A stretch of DNA of 57,595 nt, taken from NCBI GenBank assembly GCA_046296655.1, contig JBKBLE010000013.1, forward strand, positions 1 to 57,595, in the 5' to 3' direction. A program made the translations under genes and the position numbers. This DNA comes from Cloacibacterium sp046296655 (lineage in GTDB: Bacteria > Bacteroidota > Bacteroidia > Flavobacteriales > Weeksellaceae). This document shows positions 50,112 through 57,508 of this stretch, piece by piece; within the stretch, counting starts at the first letter, position 1; every line of letters starts with the position of its first letter. A model generated the notes under the pieces. That model ran no database searches. It was not told where the DNA came from and saw only the letters and a list, made by a program, of their open reading frames with translations.

Positions 50112-51194
50112 ATGCCATTAAGAGCGTACATAGACGATGAAGAAATCATTTCCATTGACCAAGACGAAAAACAATGGGACGATTTAAAAAGGCGGCTCAA
50201 ATCAAAAGAGTCTGTTTTGACATTGCCTTGTTGCCGACAAATTGGATTTTTAAGGACAAGTAACAAAGGTCTTAAACACTTCGTTCACGCTAAATCTGAC
50301 AACACTTGCGACTGGAAACCAGAATCACCAGAACATTTAAGAGCAAAAATTGAAATCATAGAAGCTTGTAAAGAAAATGGTTGGAAAGCGATACCTGAAT
50401 TTTCTGAGAATAATTGGCGAGCGGACGTTTTAGCTATCCAAAACGATAAACGTATAGCATTTGAAGTGCAATGGAGCAGACAGACCTTAGACGATACAAA
50501 GTTTCGCCAAGACAGATACAAAGAATCTAATGTGCGTGGTTGTTGGTTTTTCCGAATAGCACCAAAGGAATTAAGAGAATATGACGAAAACTTAAAAGCT
50601 GACAAAGAAATTCCTGCATTCAAAATTTTTAAAGACGAGAACTCAAACATTATTGCTCAACTCAAACAGACTCAACTTCCATTAAGGACTTTGGTGGACA
50701 GCTTATTAAAAAGAAGATTGAAATTCTGTGAACACATAAGACTGAAGCCAAAACAAGAAGTAACAATCGTTTTCTTTGAAACGAGCTGTTGGAAGTGCCA
50801 TAAAACACAACACCTTTGGACAGTTGAACAAAATCTTGTAACGGTTTGCAATCAAGACTTTTATTTAATGGGTTCAAAGTGGGACAATGACGATATTGAC
50901 AAAAGCCCTAAAATTTATGAAGCAGTAAAACAGTTTTTGCAGACAGAAAAGGGAAAGAACTTAAAAATTGGTCAACTAAAAAAACGTTACAGCAAAACGG
51001 TTCACGACAGTTATTTATCTCACGGTTGTTTTTACTGCGACTCAATTTTTGGTGATTGGTTTTTAAACACAGAGAAAATGGACGGACAGAACGACCCAAA
51101 CTCTTTAAGACATAAAGTAGAGATTGAATTTAACACAACAAAAGAAGAAGGACAACACTGGTGCTACTCAGACAACGGACAATTTTGCGAATGA
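50112..51194 (+). CDS. CoiA-like family nuclease (cassette C)
   Basis: 360 aa. The central domain has HLRAKIEIIEACKENGWKA, EFSENNWRADVLAIQ and IAFEVQWSRQTLDDTKFRQD, the E-D-ExQ pattern of the PD-(D/E)xK fold in the CoiA family. An N-terminal CCRQIGFLRTSNKGLKHFVHA segment and a C-terminal cysteine-rich part (SCWKCHKTQHLW, HGCFYCDS) may bind zinc. It is the only gene in its unit. In mobile contexts CoiA-like nucleases may act in DNA processing or defence; its role here is unknown. Confidence 0.82.
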   Translation: MPLRAYIDDEEIISIDQDEKQWDDLKRRLKSKESVLTLPCCRQIGFLRTSNKGLKHFVHAKSDNTCDWKPESPEHLRAKIEIIEACKENGWKAIPEFSENNWRADVLAIQNDKRIAFEVQWSRQTLDDTKFRQDRYKESNVRGCWFFRIAPKELREYDENLKADKEIPAFKIFKDENSNIIAQLKQTQLPLRTLVDSLLKRRLKFCEHIRLKPKQEVTIVFFETSCWKCHKTQHLWTVEQNLVTVCNQDFYLMGSKWDNDDIDKSPKIYEAVKQFLQTEKGKNLKIGQLKKRYSKTVHDSYLSHGCFYCDSIFGDWFLNTEKMDGQNDPNSLRHKVEIEFNTTKEEGQHWCYSDNGQFCE

Positions 51195-51204
51195 AAAGAA
51201 AAAC

Positions 51205-51220
51205 AACCGATAACACGGGT
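51205..51220 (+). other. Left part of junction site 3 (cassette C end), cut by the IS
   Basis: AACCGATAAC (51205-51214), the perfect complement of C's left end at 50071-50080, continues as ACGGGT before the IS. The 8-mer ACACGGGT (51213-51220) recurs at 52949-52956 beyond the IS. The rest of the site resumes there. Confidence 0.65.
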
Positions 51221-51268
51221 AGCTGTTGCACAACTCCCATTTTTAGAAAATAGTTTTTAAAAACATAT

Positions 51269-51306
51269 ATTTTGACCTCGTTTAAGTACTTTTAAGCGAG
51301 GTTTAT
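51269..51306 (+). terminator. IS-borne terminator reading into the IS from the left
   Basis: Hairpin CCTCGTTTAA / TTAAGCGAGG followed by TTTATTTTTT on the plus strand. It lies between the IS end and the transposase stop. It would end transcripts entering from cassette C, insulating the transposase from antisense RNA but also cutting the array's read-through. Confidence 0.6.
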
Positions 51307-51327
51307 TTTTTAGTTGTAGTTCAAAAT

Positions 51328-52884
51328 TCAAGAATTTGAATAGCTTAAAATCGAGTTTTTATAGACTGAAAAGGCGCGTTTTGAAAAAGCAAAGTTCTTC
51401 CCTTGTTTTAGAGATAGAACTTGGGCTAAAACACTTGGTTTTTTGACTGTAAAGCGCAAGTATTTTTTCAAGTTGTAGGTTAAACTTGCCATTAATACGT
51501 GTTTGTTTGCGTTTTGGATGCCTCGTGTATTGACTCTCTTCATGTTCGTAAAGTTGACCAACGTTCCTATCACGGGTTCTACTGTTTTACTTCGCACTTT
51601 TACCATTTTCTTAGCATATTTCTCGTTTTGGGTGAGTTTTTGGTGCATGCGGTCGTAATGTTCTTTGTGGATGCTGTCGTCTATTTTCTTGAACTTGGTG
51701 CTTTTACCACAACATTGTTCTCTTAGTGGACAGTTTTTACAATCGGATTCACTGCTTCGATACGTGCGTTTGGTGTAGCCTTTACTATCCATTTTTTCGC
51801 CTTTGAAAAGCAGTTTCGCTTGGTTGCCTTCGGGTTTAGTGCATTGGTAATAATTCTCTTCTTTATTGAAAACAAAACCCTCCCGCTCGGGTTTGTACTG
51901 GCCGAAGTTGGGAATATAAGCGTCAATATTTTTTTCGTGTAAATACGCCAAAGCTTCACCACTGCTGTAACCACCATCGGCTAAAAGTTCTTCGAGTTCG
52001 ATTCCGTTTTCCTTTAGGTTTTCTTCTGTGAGTTCTACAATTTGTTCTAAACATTGACTGTCGCGTTTATCAGCAAAATCAGAACACGCTCCTGTAATAA
52101 CATGGTGCGCATCGTCTACTGCGATTTGTCCAAAATAATTTAATTGTCGCGCTTTGCCGGGTTTTACACTCACTCTAGCATCGCTATCTGTGGGCGAATA
52201 ATGCGTATGATTCGATATATATTTCGGACGAATGAGATTGCCGTTTTCGTCGGTTTGATTGCTGTTGCTATTTGCTGGCATTCCTTTATACGCTTCTGCT
52301 TTCCAATCATGGTGGCGTTCTACCAGTTTCTTGCGGGTGGAAGTCACTTTGTATTCGCTGTTTTCTTCTAGTTCGTTTACAAAAGCACTGGCGTCTTCTA
52401 AAACTTCCTTCTCTACCAAGCTATCCATACTGGCATTGGCTTTGATGAAAACGCTGTCCACCGCTTGGCGTTTACCACGAACCATGCCTTTAGTAACGCA
52501 CATTCTCAAGACTTCTTTAAACAAGTTTAAAAACACTTCTTCGCCATATAAACCGCGAGTGCGGCTAATGGTACTGTGCCAAGGAAGCTGCTCATGTACA
52601 TCATAACCCAAAAATAATCGTATCGATAAACTGTCACTACAAAAAGCAATCAATTGTCTATCTGAATTGATGTTATTCAAATAACCCACCAACAATATCT
52701 TGAAGAAAACAACAGGATCAATACTCTGTTGACCTTCCTTACCATAATACTTTTGAGTAGCTTTGTAAATGAAATGTAAATCGAGTTCCGTTTGCAATTT
52801 TCTGTAAAAATTATCCTCTGGAACCATGNNNNNNNNNNNNNNNNNNNNNNNNNNNNNNNNNNNNNNNNNNNNNTTTCCTTGCAT
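51328..52884 (-). CDS. IS1182-family DDE transposase
   Basis: About 518 aa from MQGK (ATG 52884), with 45 unknown bases (52829-52873) near the N-terminus. After the gap the protein reads MVPEDNFYRKLQTEL and INSDRQLIAFCSDSLSIRLF (DUF772-type domain). The catalytic residues are visible: Asp in RQAVDSVFIKANA, Asp in LLADGGYSSGEAL and Glu in KTVEPVIGTLVNF. A cysteine cluster (DCKNCPLREQCCG) is typical of IS1182 transposases. The frame looks intact, so the element may still move. Confidence 0.9.
   Translation of the reverse strand: MQGXXXXXXXXXXXXXXXXMVPEDNFYRKLQTELDLHFIYKATQKYYGKEGQQSIDPVVFFKILLVGYLNNINSDRQLIAFCSDSLSIRLFLGYDVHEQLPWHSTISRTRGLYGEEVFLNLFKEVLRMCVTKGMVRGKRQAVDSVFIKANASMDSLVEKEVLEDASAFVNELEENSEYKVTSTRKKLVERHHDWKAEAYKGMPANSNSNQTDENGNLIRPKYISNHTHYSPTDSDARVSVKPGKARQLNYFGQIAVDDAHHVITGACSDFADKRDSQCLEQIVELTEENLKENGIELEELLADGGYSSGEALAYLHEKNIDAYIPNFGQYKPEREGFVFNKEENYYQCTKPEGNQAKLLFKGEKMDSKGYTKRTYRSSESDCKNCPLREQCCGKSTKFKKIDDSIHKEHYDRMHQKLTQNEKYAKKMVKVRSKTVEPVIGTLVNFTNMKRVNTRGIQNANKHVLMASLTYNLKKYLRFTVKKPSVLAQVLSLKQGKNFAFSKRAFSVYKNSILSYSNS
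52829..52873. other. Assembly gap (45 N) inside the IS
   Basis: A run of N placed in the transposase N-terminal codons. It keeps the reading frame on both sides. It is probably due to other copies of this IS family elsewhere in the genome. Confidence 0.95.
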
Positions 52885-52948
52885 ACATAAATTTACAAAA
52901 TATCTATTTATTACGCAAATTTTTTTATATTTGAGTTGTGCAACAAGC

Positions 52949-53078
52949 ACACGGGTTTTGCGTCAGGCGGGGTGACGTGCAAGCTTGGAGCTTTGTGCTA
53001 CTATTCAAGTATAGTGCTGGTTGACAATTTTGTGCTCCGAAGCCCGCCCGAACGCAAAGCCCGAAACCGTTGCACGAT
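52949..53078 (+). other. Right part of junction site 3 (C/D), continuing after the IS
   Basis: ACACGGGTTTTGCGTCAGGCGGG pairs (in two halves) with CCCGCCCGAACGCAAAG and CCCG, ending in the core GTTGCACGAT of cassette D (53069-53078). An inner hairpin includes GGAGC/GCTCC. Without the IS and one copy of the duplication, site 3 would be about 138 bp. Confidence 0.6.
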
Positions 53079-53277
53079 ATTTTAAAAACTTACCGTTCTT
53101 ACTTCGCGTAATAAAAGGATAGCAAAGGAAGTTTTAAAGAACTGTAAAGTGATTAGTATTAGCAATGGTTGAAGTATCACAACCCAAAAAATATTACACC
53201 AAAATCATTTATTAATCTTTAATCAAGAAAAAGTTCTCGACTTGATTAAATAAAAATTGAGAACGCATTTTATTATT

Positions 53278-53670
53278 ATGAAAAAGTTAATCTTACTTCT
53301 GACAGTTCTATTTACTGTAACTTTCGCATTTGCAAATAATACAAATGGTGGAAGATTAAATGTTTATTCTAACGGAAACGCTTCTATTGGTGAATCTACG
53401 AAAGTTGTAAAATACAAAGGACAAGATATCACAATTTATGTTGGTGTTGATAAAAATTATCAAATTTCTGCTATTAGTTTATCTGATAATATATCTAAAG
53501 AAGATTTTGCAAAAGTAAAAGCAAAAATTTTGGCTGCAAATTGTTTTACAACTTGCTCAAGAGCAAATCATTGTGCAGATAAGCCTACATCTGCAGGTGT
53601 TATTGGTTGTTATGCAGAATGTGCTATTGATTGTGCAGAAAAGGCATTAGAAGCATTAGCAGCAGAATAA
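53278..53670 (+). CDS. Secreted small protein with six-cysteine C-terminus (cassette D)
   Basis: 130 aa from the ATG at 53278. Sec signal peptide (MKKLILLLTVLFTVTFAFAN), a middle domain of about 65 residues (KGQDITIYVGVDKNYQIS, FAKVKAKIL) and a C-terminal part with six cysteines: C89, C93, C99, C111, C115, C119 (CX3C, CX5C, CX11C, CX3C, CX3C). Even number and regular spacing suggest three disulfides. No family is recognised. A hairpin and an ABC transporter follow, so it may be the exported product of the module, or a processed precursor. Confidence 0.75.
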   Translation: MKKLILLLTVLFTVTFAFANNTNGGRLNVYSNGNASIGESTKVVKYKGQDITIYVGVDKNYQISAISLSDNISKEDFAKVKAKILAANCFTTCSRANHCADKPTSAGVIGCYAECAIDCAEKALEALAAE

Positions 53671-53680
53671 ATATTTATCT

Positions 53681-53711
53681 TGCAGAAAATGGACAAAGTC
53701 CATTTTCTGCA
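53681..53711 (+). terminator. Hairpin between the six-cysteine protein and the ABC genes
   Basis: Perfect 14-bp stem TGCAGAAAATGGAC / GTCCATTTTCTGCA with a 3-base loop, followed by TTTATTATAT. Possible partial terminator or 3'-end stabiliser, which would give much more first-gene message than transporter message. Confidence 0.65.
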
Positions 53712-53729
53712 TTTATTATATAAATAATT

Positions 53730-54308
53730 ATGGAAATAAAGTTAAGTAAATTTGGTTTTAATAATATAAATATTATTGAAAATCTTCAGTTAACTATAGA
53801 AGATAAAGACAAAATTGCTATTATGGGTAAGAATGGAATTGGAAAATCTACCCTATTTAATATTATCGTTGGCAAATACAAATCAAAAATAGAAACTAAT
53901 GATTTAAAAAATTTTGGATATTTTGGGAAAGATTCAAATTTAAATGATGAATCTACATTAAAAAATGAAATTGAATTATTTAGAAATGAAATTAATTTTA
54001 ATAACTATGAAAAATTAAAAAATGGATTATTTTTTAACGAATTTGAAAATAAAAAAATAAAAAATCTATCACAAGGCAACAAAATAAAATCTGAACTTAT
54101 TTTTATTTTATCAAATAAATATAAAGAGGTATATTTTTTGGATGAACCTACAGAAAGTCTTGATAAGGAATCAATTCTTTTTTTATCTTCATATATTAAA
54201 AAAAGTAACAATACATTTGTAATTATCTCTCACGATAAAGAATTTGTTAATAATTTTAGCACTAAAAAATTTATTCTTGAAAATAAAACCCTATTAAAAT
54301 ATGAATAA
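53730..54308 (+). CDS. ABC transporter ATP-binding protein (cassette D)
   Basis: 192 aa, a minimal ATPase. Walker A MGKNGIGKSTLF (residues 32-43), signature NLSQGNKIKSE (LSGGQ variant), Walker B EVYFLDEPTESLD and H-loop FVIISHDKEF. All catalytic motifs are present. It overlaps the permease gene by 8 bp. Base composition is very AT-rich. Confidence 0.9.
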   Translation: MEIKLSKFGFNNINIIENLQLTIEDKDKIAIMGKNGIGKSTLFNIIVGKYKSKIETNDLKNFGYFGKDSNLNDESTLKNEIELFRNEINFNNYEKLKNGLFFNEFENKKIKNLSQGNKIKSELIFILSNKYKEVYFLDEPTESLDKESILFLSSYIKKSNNTFVIISHDKEFVNNFSTKKFILENKTLLKYE

Positions 54309-54972
54309 AATAGCAATTATTTTTTTCACTTCAAAAAAAAATATATTATCACTTTTGATAACAATAAGTTTGATAATTTCACTTTATATCCTTTATTTAG
54401 AAACAAGTAGTAGTAAAAATATTAAAACTCACTTTTTTGGTGCAGGCTTTTTAACCATTCCTTTATTATCATTTTATCTATTCTACTTTAACAATCTGTT
54501 TAGAAACAATTATTTCAGATTTCTAAACCTAAATGTCAGTAAAATAAATTTCTTTAAACTAATTATTAATCAAATACTTTTTTTAAGTGTTTTAATAACA
54601 ATTTTAAATTTAACAATTTATTTTTCAATAAATTATATTTATTTCAAAGAAATAATCTTAAATAACTTGGTTTTCAAGAATATTCTCTTCTTATTTTTTC
54701 TTAATTTATTTTTATGTCTTTTATCATTTTTTATAAATTCATATACAACAAGTTTTTGGGCTTTCTTTGGTGTTATTTTCTATTTTTTATTTGAAGATTT
54801 ATTTGTTCTATTTTTAAAGAAAAATAGCATTCTAATTTATGATTTTTTACCACAGCAAAACTTTATAAATGTTTTTAAATCAGAAAATCTCAATTACTTT
54901 TTTATAATACCATTAATTTATTTTATTATCTTATCACTATTAATTTTCAAAAAAAATTATAAATTATTATGA
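54301..54972 (+). CDS. ABC transporter permease-like membrane protein (cassette D)
   Basis: 223 aa, about six membrane helices (for example LITISLIISLYILYLE, LLSFYLFYFNNLFR, ILFLFFLNLFLCLLSFFIN). No sequence motif, but overlap with the ATPase gene marks it as the ABC-2-like membrane half. It overlaps the GLPGLI gene by 4 bp. Very AT-rich. Confidence 0.7.
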   Translation: MNKIAIIFFTSKKNILSLLITISLIISLYILYLETSSSKNIKTHFFGAGFLTIPLLSFYLFYFNNLFRNNYFRFLNLNVSKINFFKLIINQILFLSVLITILNLTIYFSINYIYFKEIILNNLVFKNILFLFFLNLFLCLLSFFINSYTTSFWAFFGVIFYFLFEDLFVLFLKKNSILIYDFLPQQNFINVFKSENLNYFFIIPLIYFIILSLLIFKKNYKLL

Positions 54973-55766
54973 AAAAAATACTCTTTTTAATTTTATTAGT
55001 CTTTTATTCTTTAGGGATTTCTCAAAATAGATTTAAATACGTTTTAAATTTTAAAATAGACTCTACAAACAGAAATTTTATTCAACAGGAAGTTTTCAAT
55101 TTAGACTTTGTGGAAAATAAATCAATATTTTATAGTGAAGCATTAGCAAAATTAGATTCTTTGAGAACTGTAAGTTCTTCTATTTACAAAAAAAATGTTC
55201 CAGAACCTAAACTTGACTATATTGTTTCATATGATGCTAAAGAAAATAAAATATTTTTTAAAGAAACAATTGGATTTTCTATGTTTCTTGTTGAAGAACC
55301 AAGAAAAATCAAATGGCACATAACACCACGCATAGATAAAATTAACAACTATAATGTTCAAAAAGCATATTGTGAATTTGGAGGTAGAGTTTGGACTGCT
55401 TGGTTTACAAATGATTTACAAGTTTCTGATGGACCATATAAATTCAAGGGACTTCCTGGTTTAATTATAAAAATTTCTGACAGTAATGATGATTATGTTT
55501 TTGAATTATTCCAAATTCAAAAATTAGAAAAATTATACGATTTTAAATCTTTTGAAAAACTTGGAATCCAAACAATTAAAGTTGAATTCAAAAAATATAT
55601 GGAGTTAAAGGAAAATTTCAAAAAAAACCCAGAAACAACACTATTTCATTTACCTGAATATACAAAATTAAATATTCCAGCAGATGAAATGAAAAACCTT
55701 ATTGAATCTTTAAAAAATAGACAAAAAAAATATAACAATCAAATAGAATTATCACTTACTGAATAA
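54969..55766 (+). CDS. GLPGLI family secreted protein (cassette D)
   Basis: 265 aa with a Sec signal peptide (MKKILFLILLVFYSLGIS) and the family motif FKGLPGLIIKISDSNDDYVFEL, following YCEFGGRVWTAWFTNDLQVSDGPY. GLPGLI proteins (TIGR01200) are Bacteroidota-specific, of unknown function, and often found by peptide-export genes. It is translationally coupled to the permease gene. Confidence 0.9.
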   Translation: MKKILFLILLVFYSLGISQNRFKYVLNFKIDSTNRNFIQQEVFNLDFVENKSIFYSEALAKLDSLRTVSSSIYKKNVPEPKLDYIVSYDAKENKIFFKETIGFSMFLVEEPRKIKWHITPRIDKINNYNVQKAYCEFGGRVWTAWFTNDLQVSDGPYKFKGLPGLIIKISDSNDDYVFELFQIQKLEKLYDFKSFEKLGIQTIKVEFKKYMELKENFKKNPETTLFHLPEYTKLNIPADEMKNLIESLKNRQKKYNNQIELSLTE

Positions 55767-55772
55767 AAAAAC

Positions 55773-55977
55773 ATCGTGCAACATAGTATTGCCAAAAAAG
55801 CGGGGTTGAAGGAATTCTTTGAGTGTTTAGTGAAAATAGTCGCAAAAAATTTTCCCTTTTCCAAAGAAAATCTGTAAGTTTGAAAAAGGGAAAAATTTTT
55901 GCTTCGGGAAGTGTTTCTTTTGAAATCTCGGTGATAAAAAGCCCGCTTCTTCGGCAATACTTTTCCCGTTGTGGCGA
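55773..55977 (+). other. attC-like junction site 4a (cassette D / mini-cassette), 205 bp
   Basis: Core ATCGTGCAAC (55773-55782) is the complement of D's left core GTTGCACGAT at 53069-53078. Inner arms AGTATTGCC (55785-55793) and GGCAATACT (55953-55961) pair perfectly. A distal hairpin GCAAAAAATTTTCCC / GGGAAAAATTTTTGC forms the tip. The right core is GTTGTGGCGA (55968-55977). Confidence 0.6.
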
Positions 55978-56026
55978 AATCCGCTCCGCTCCTTTGGCTA
56001 CGCCGAATCGGGGATTTCGCCACAAC
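55968..56026 (+). mobile_element. Geneless 59-bp mini-cassette
   Basis: GTTGTGGCGAAATCC (55968-55982) and GGATTTCGCCACAAC (56012-56026) are perfect 15-bp reverse complements, framing 29 bp. The unit has the same GTT...AAC geometry as the gene-bearing units and sits between two attC-like sites, so it looks like a cassette that lost or never had a gene. Confidence 0.55.
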
Positions 56027-56161
56027 GGTTCGGCGGATTACATCCGCTTCTTGTGCGCGCCGCTTCGCGGACTTCGCACAACAAGCAGATTTGCTAAATC
56101 CCAAGAACGGAAGCAAACTTCCTTCTCGGGACTTCGCAAATCCGCCGAACCGTTATGTGCA
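56017..56161 (+). other. attC-like junction site 4b (mini-cassette / cassette E), 145 bp
   Basis: Left core TCGCCACAAC (56017-56026), right core GTTATGTGCA (56152-56161). Inner arms GGTTCGGCGGATT (56027-56039) and AATCCGCCGAACC (56139-56151) pair perfectly for 13 bp. Inside are hairpins TTGTGCG/CGCACAA and GGAAG/CTTCC nested in GATTTGC/GCAAATC. It is GC-richer than its neighbours. Confidence 0.6.
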
Positions 56162-56186
56162 ACCCATGACGAACAGACTACAAATT

Positions 56187-57389
56187 ATGAGCAGAATAAT
56201 AAACCTTTTACTTATTGCTTCACTGTTCAACTTTTTGACAAGTTGTAACGGACAGACAAAACAAAAGCCCACTGAGACTAAACAAACTAAAAAAGTTGGT
56301 GGAGGTTGTGAGGGTTGCGAATTAATGTATGTGGAAATGCCCAAAAATATTTCAAGCGAACATACAAGTATCGGCTGGACAGAGGGCAAGCAAAAACTTA
56401 TTCTAACAGGTAAAGTTTTCCAACTTGATGGAAAAACACCTGCATCAGAGGTTATCATTTATTATTGGCATACAGACGATAAGGGTTTGTATTCTTCAGA
56501 CAACAAAACCCCTAAACAAGCAAAAGAACACGGCAAATTGAGAGGTTGGGTAAAGACTGACAAGAACGGCAATTATACAATAAAGACAAGCAGACCTGCT
56601 GCCTATCCGAATGATAATATTCCGCAACATATTCATCTATCAATCAAAGAACCCGACATCTCTAATGAATATTATGCTGACCTTTATTTTGATGATGACC
56701 CATTGTACCTAAGCCATAAGAAAAAATACGGCAAACTGGACAGAGCAGGAACAGAACTATTAAGAATTGTTTTAGACGGAAACATTCAAATCGCAGAACA
56801 CAATATTGTATTAGGGCTGAATATTCCTGACTATCCTACTAAAAATAAAGCAGAAATTCAATCAGGTTTAAGTATTGGTGAAGACCAACCTTCATTTATG
56901 CCATTTCACGCCTTTGGACCCGACAAAGGAACAAGGACTTGTCCAGTTTGTAAATATGGACGCTATCAGGGAATTGTATATTTTGTTGGTGATAATCCAA
57001 ATTGGGACGAAATCAAAAAATGGCTTAGACAATTAGACAACGAAAGTGTAATAAGAGAAAAATACCTTAAGGCATACTTTGTTTATGGAAATTCAAAAAA
57101 TTATAATAAGCAGACACGCCAAACAGAATTAGAAAAAATCGGAAAAGAATTAAGGCTTCAAAAAATTGCTTTGACTTTTGTTCCATCATTTGCAGATACT
57201 GAAAGCGAAGCAAACCTTAATAAAGTAAATGCAAGTGTTGAAAATACATTTATCATTTACAGACACAGAACAATAGTTGACAAATATGTAAATCTAAAAC
57301 CGACAGAACAAAACTTTAAACTTATTGCAGAAACACTTGACAAAACAAAAGGAAATTATTTTGACTTAAACGAGCCAAAACACGAATGA
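56187..57389 (+). CDS. Lipoprotein: intradiol-dioxygenase-like domain fused to a CPVC thioredoxin-like domain (cassette E)
   Basis: 400 aa from the ATG at 56187 (the frame is open further upstream through the site). Lipobox LTSC follows a short signal. The N-terminal half has the intradiol-dioxygenase fold: VIIYYWHTDDKGLYS and AAYPNDNIPQHIHLSI keep the likely Fe ligands (Tyr, Tyr, His, His). The C-terminal half has GTRTCPVCKYGRYQGIVYFVG with a CPVC motif and a thioredoxin-like strand pattern. The usual aromatic-degradation genes are absent, so the substrate is not obvious. It is the only gene of its unit. Confidence 0.75.
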   Translation: MSRIINLLLIASLFNFLTSCNGQTKQKPTETKQTKKVGGGCEGCELMYVEMPKNISSEHTSIGWTEGKQKLILTGKVFQLDGKTPASEVIIYYWHTDDKGLYSSDNKTPKQAKEHGKLRGWVKTDKNGNYTIKTSRPAAYPNDNIPQHIHLSIKEPDISNEYYADLYFDDDPLYLSHKKKYGKLDRAGTELLRIVLDGNIQIAEHNIVLGLNIPDYPTKNKAEIQSGLSIGEDQPSFMPFHAFGPDKGTRTCPVCKYGRYQGIVYFVGDNPNWDEIKKWLRQLDNESVIREKYLKAYFVYGNSKNYNKQTRQTELEKIGKELRLQKIALTFVPSFADTESEANLNKVNASVENTFIIYRHRTIVDKYVNLKPTEQNFKLIAETLDKTKGNYFDLNEPKHE

Positions 57390-57399
57390 TAAGGAGGGC

Positions 57400-57415
57400 T
57401 GCACATAACAAGGGT
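57400..57415 (+). other. Start of junction site 5 (cassette E end), cut by a second IS
   Basis: TGCACATAAC (57400-57409) is the perfect complement of E's left core GTTATGTGCA. It continues AAGGGT and is then interrupted by the second IS, at the point corresponding to the first IS in site 3. Confidence 0.65.
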
Positions 57416-57470
57416 AACTGTTGCACAACTCCTTTTTTTTTAGAAAATAGTTTTCAAAAACATAAAATTT

Positions 57471-57508
57471 TGACCTCTTTAGAAGCAATTTTAGAGAGGT
57501 TTATTTTT
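57471..57508 (+). terminator. IS-borne terminator of the second element
   Basis: Hairpin CCTCTTTAGAAG / TTTTAGAGAGG with TTTATTTTTT after it, at the place equal to 51269-51306 in the first element. Confidence 0.55.

Larger units (their letters stand above)
51221..52948 (-). mobile_element. IS1182-like insertion sequence in junction site 3
   Basis: About 1,728 bp. The terminal inverted repeat TGTTGCACAACTC is perfect for 13 bp at both ends (51224-51236 and 52933-52945), with less matched outermost bases. It is bounded by the direct repeat ACACGGGT (51213-51220 and 52949-52956), an 8-bp target duplication. One transposase gene lies on the minus strand. The assembly gap at 52829-52873 lies inside the element. 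Confidence 0.8.

Noticed and set aside
51225..52944. The IS itself being a cassette with GTTGCACAAC ends
   Set aside because: The ends do resemble cassette cores, but the direct repeat ACACGGGT outside them and a matching second element in site 5 show an ordinary transposon insertion into the site.
55971..56186. N-terminal extension of the cassette E protein
   Set aside because: The open frame runs through the palindromic site 4b and gives no sensible sequence. The lipoprotein signal begins at 56187.
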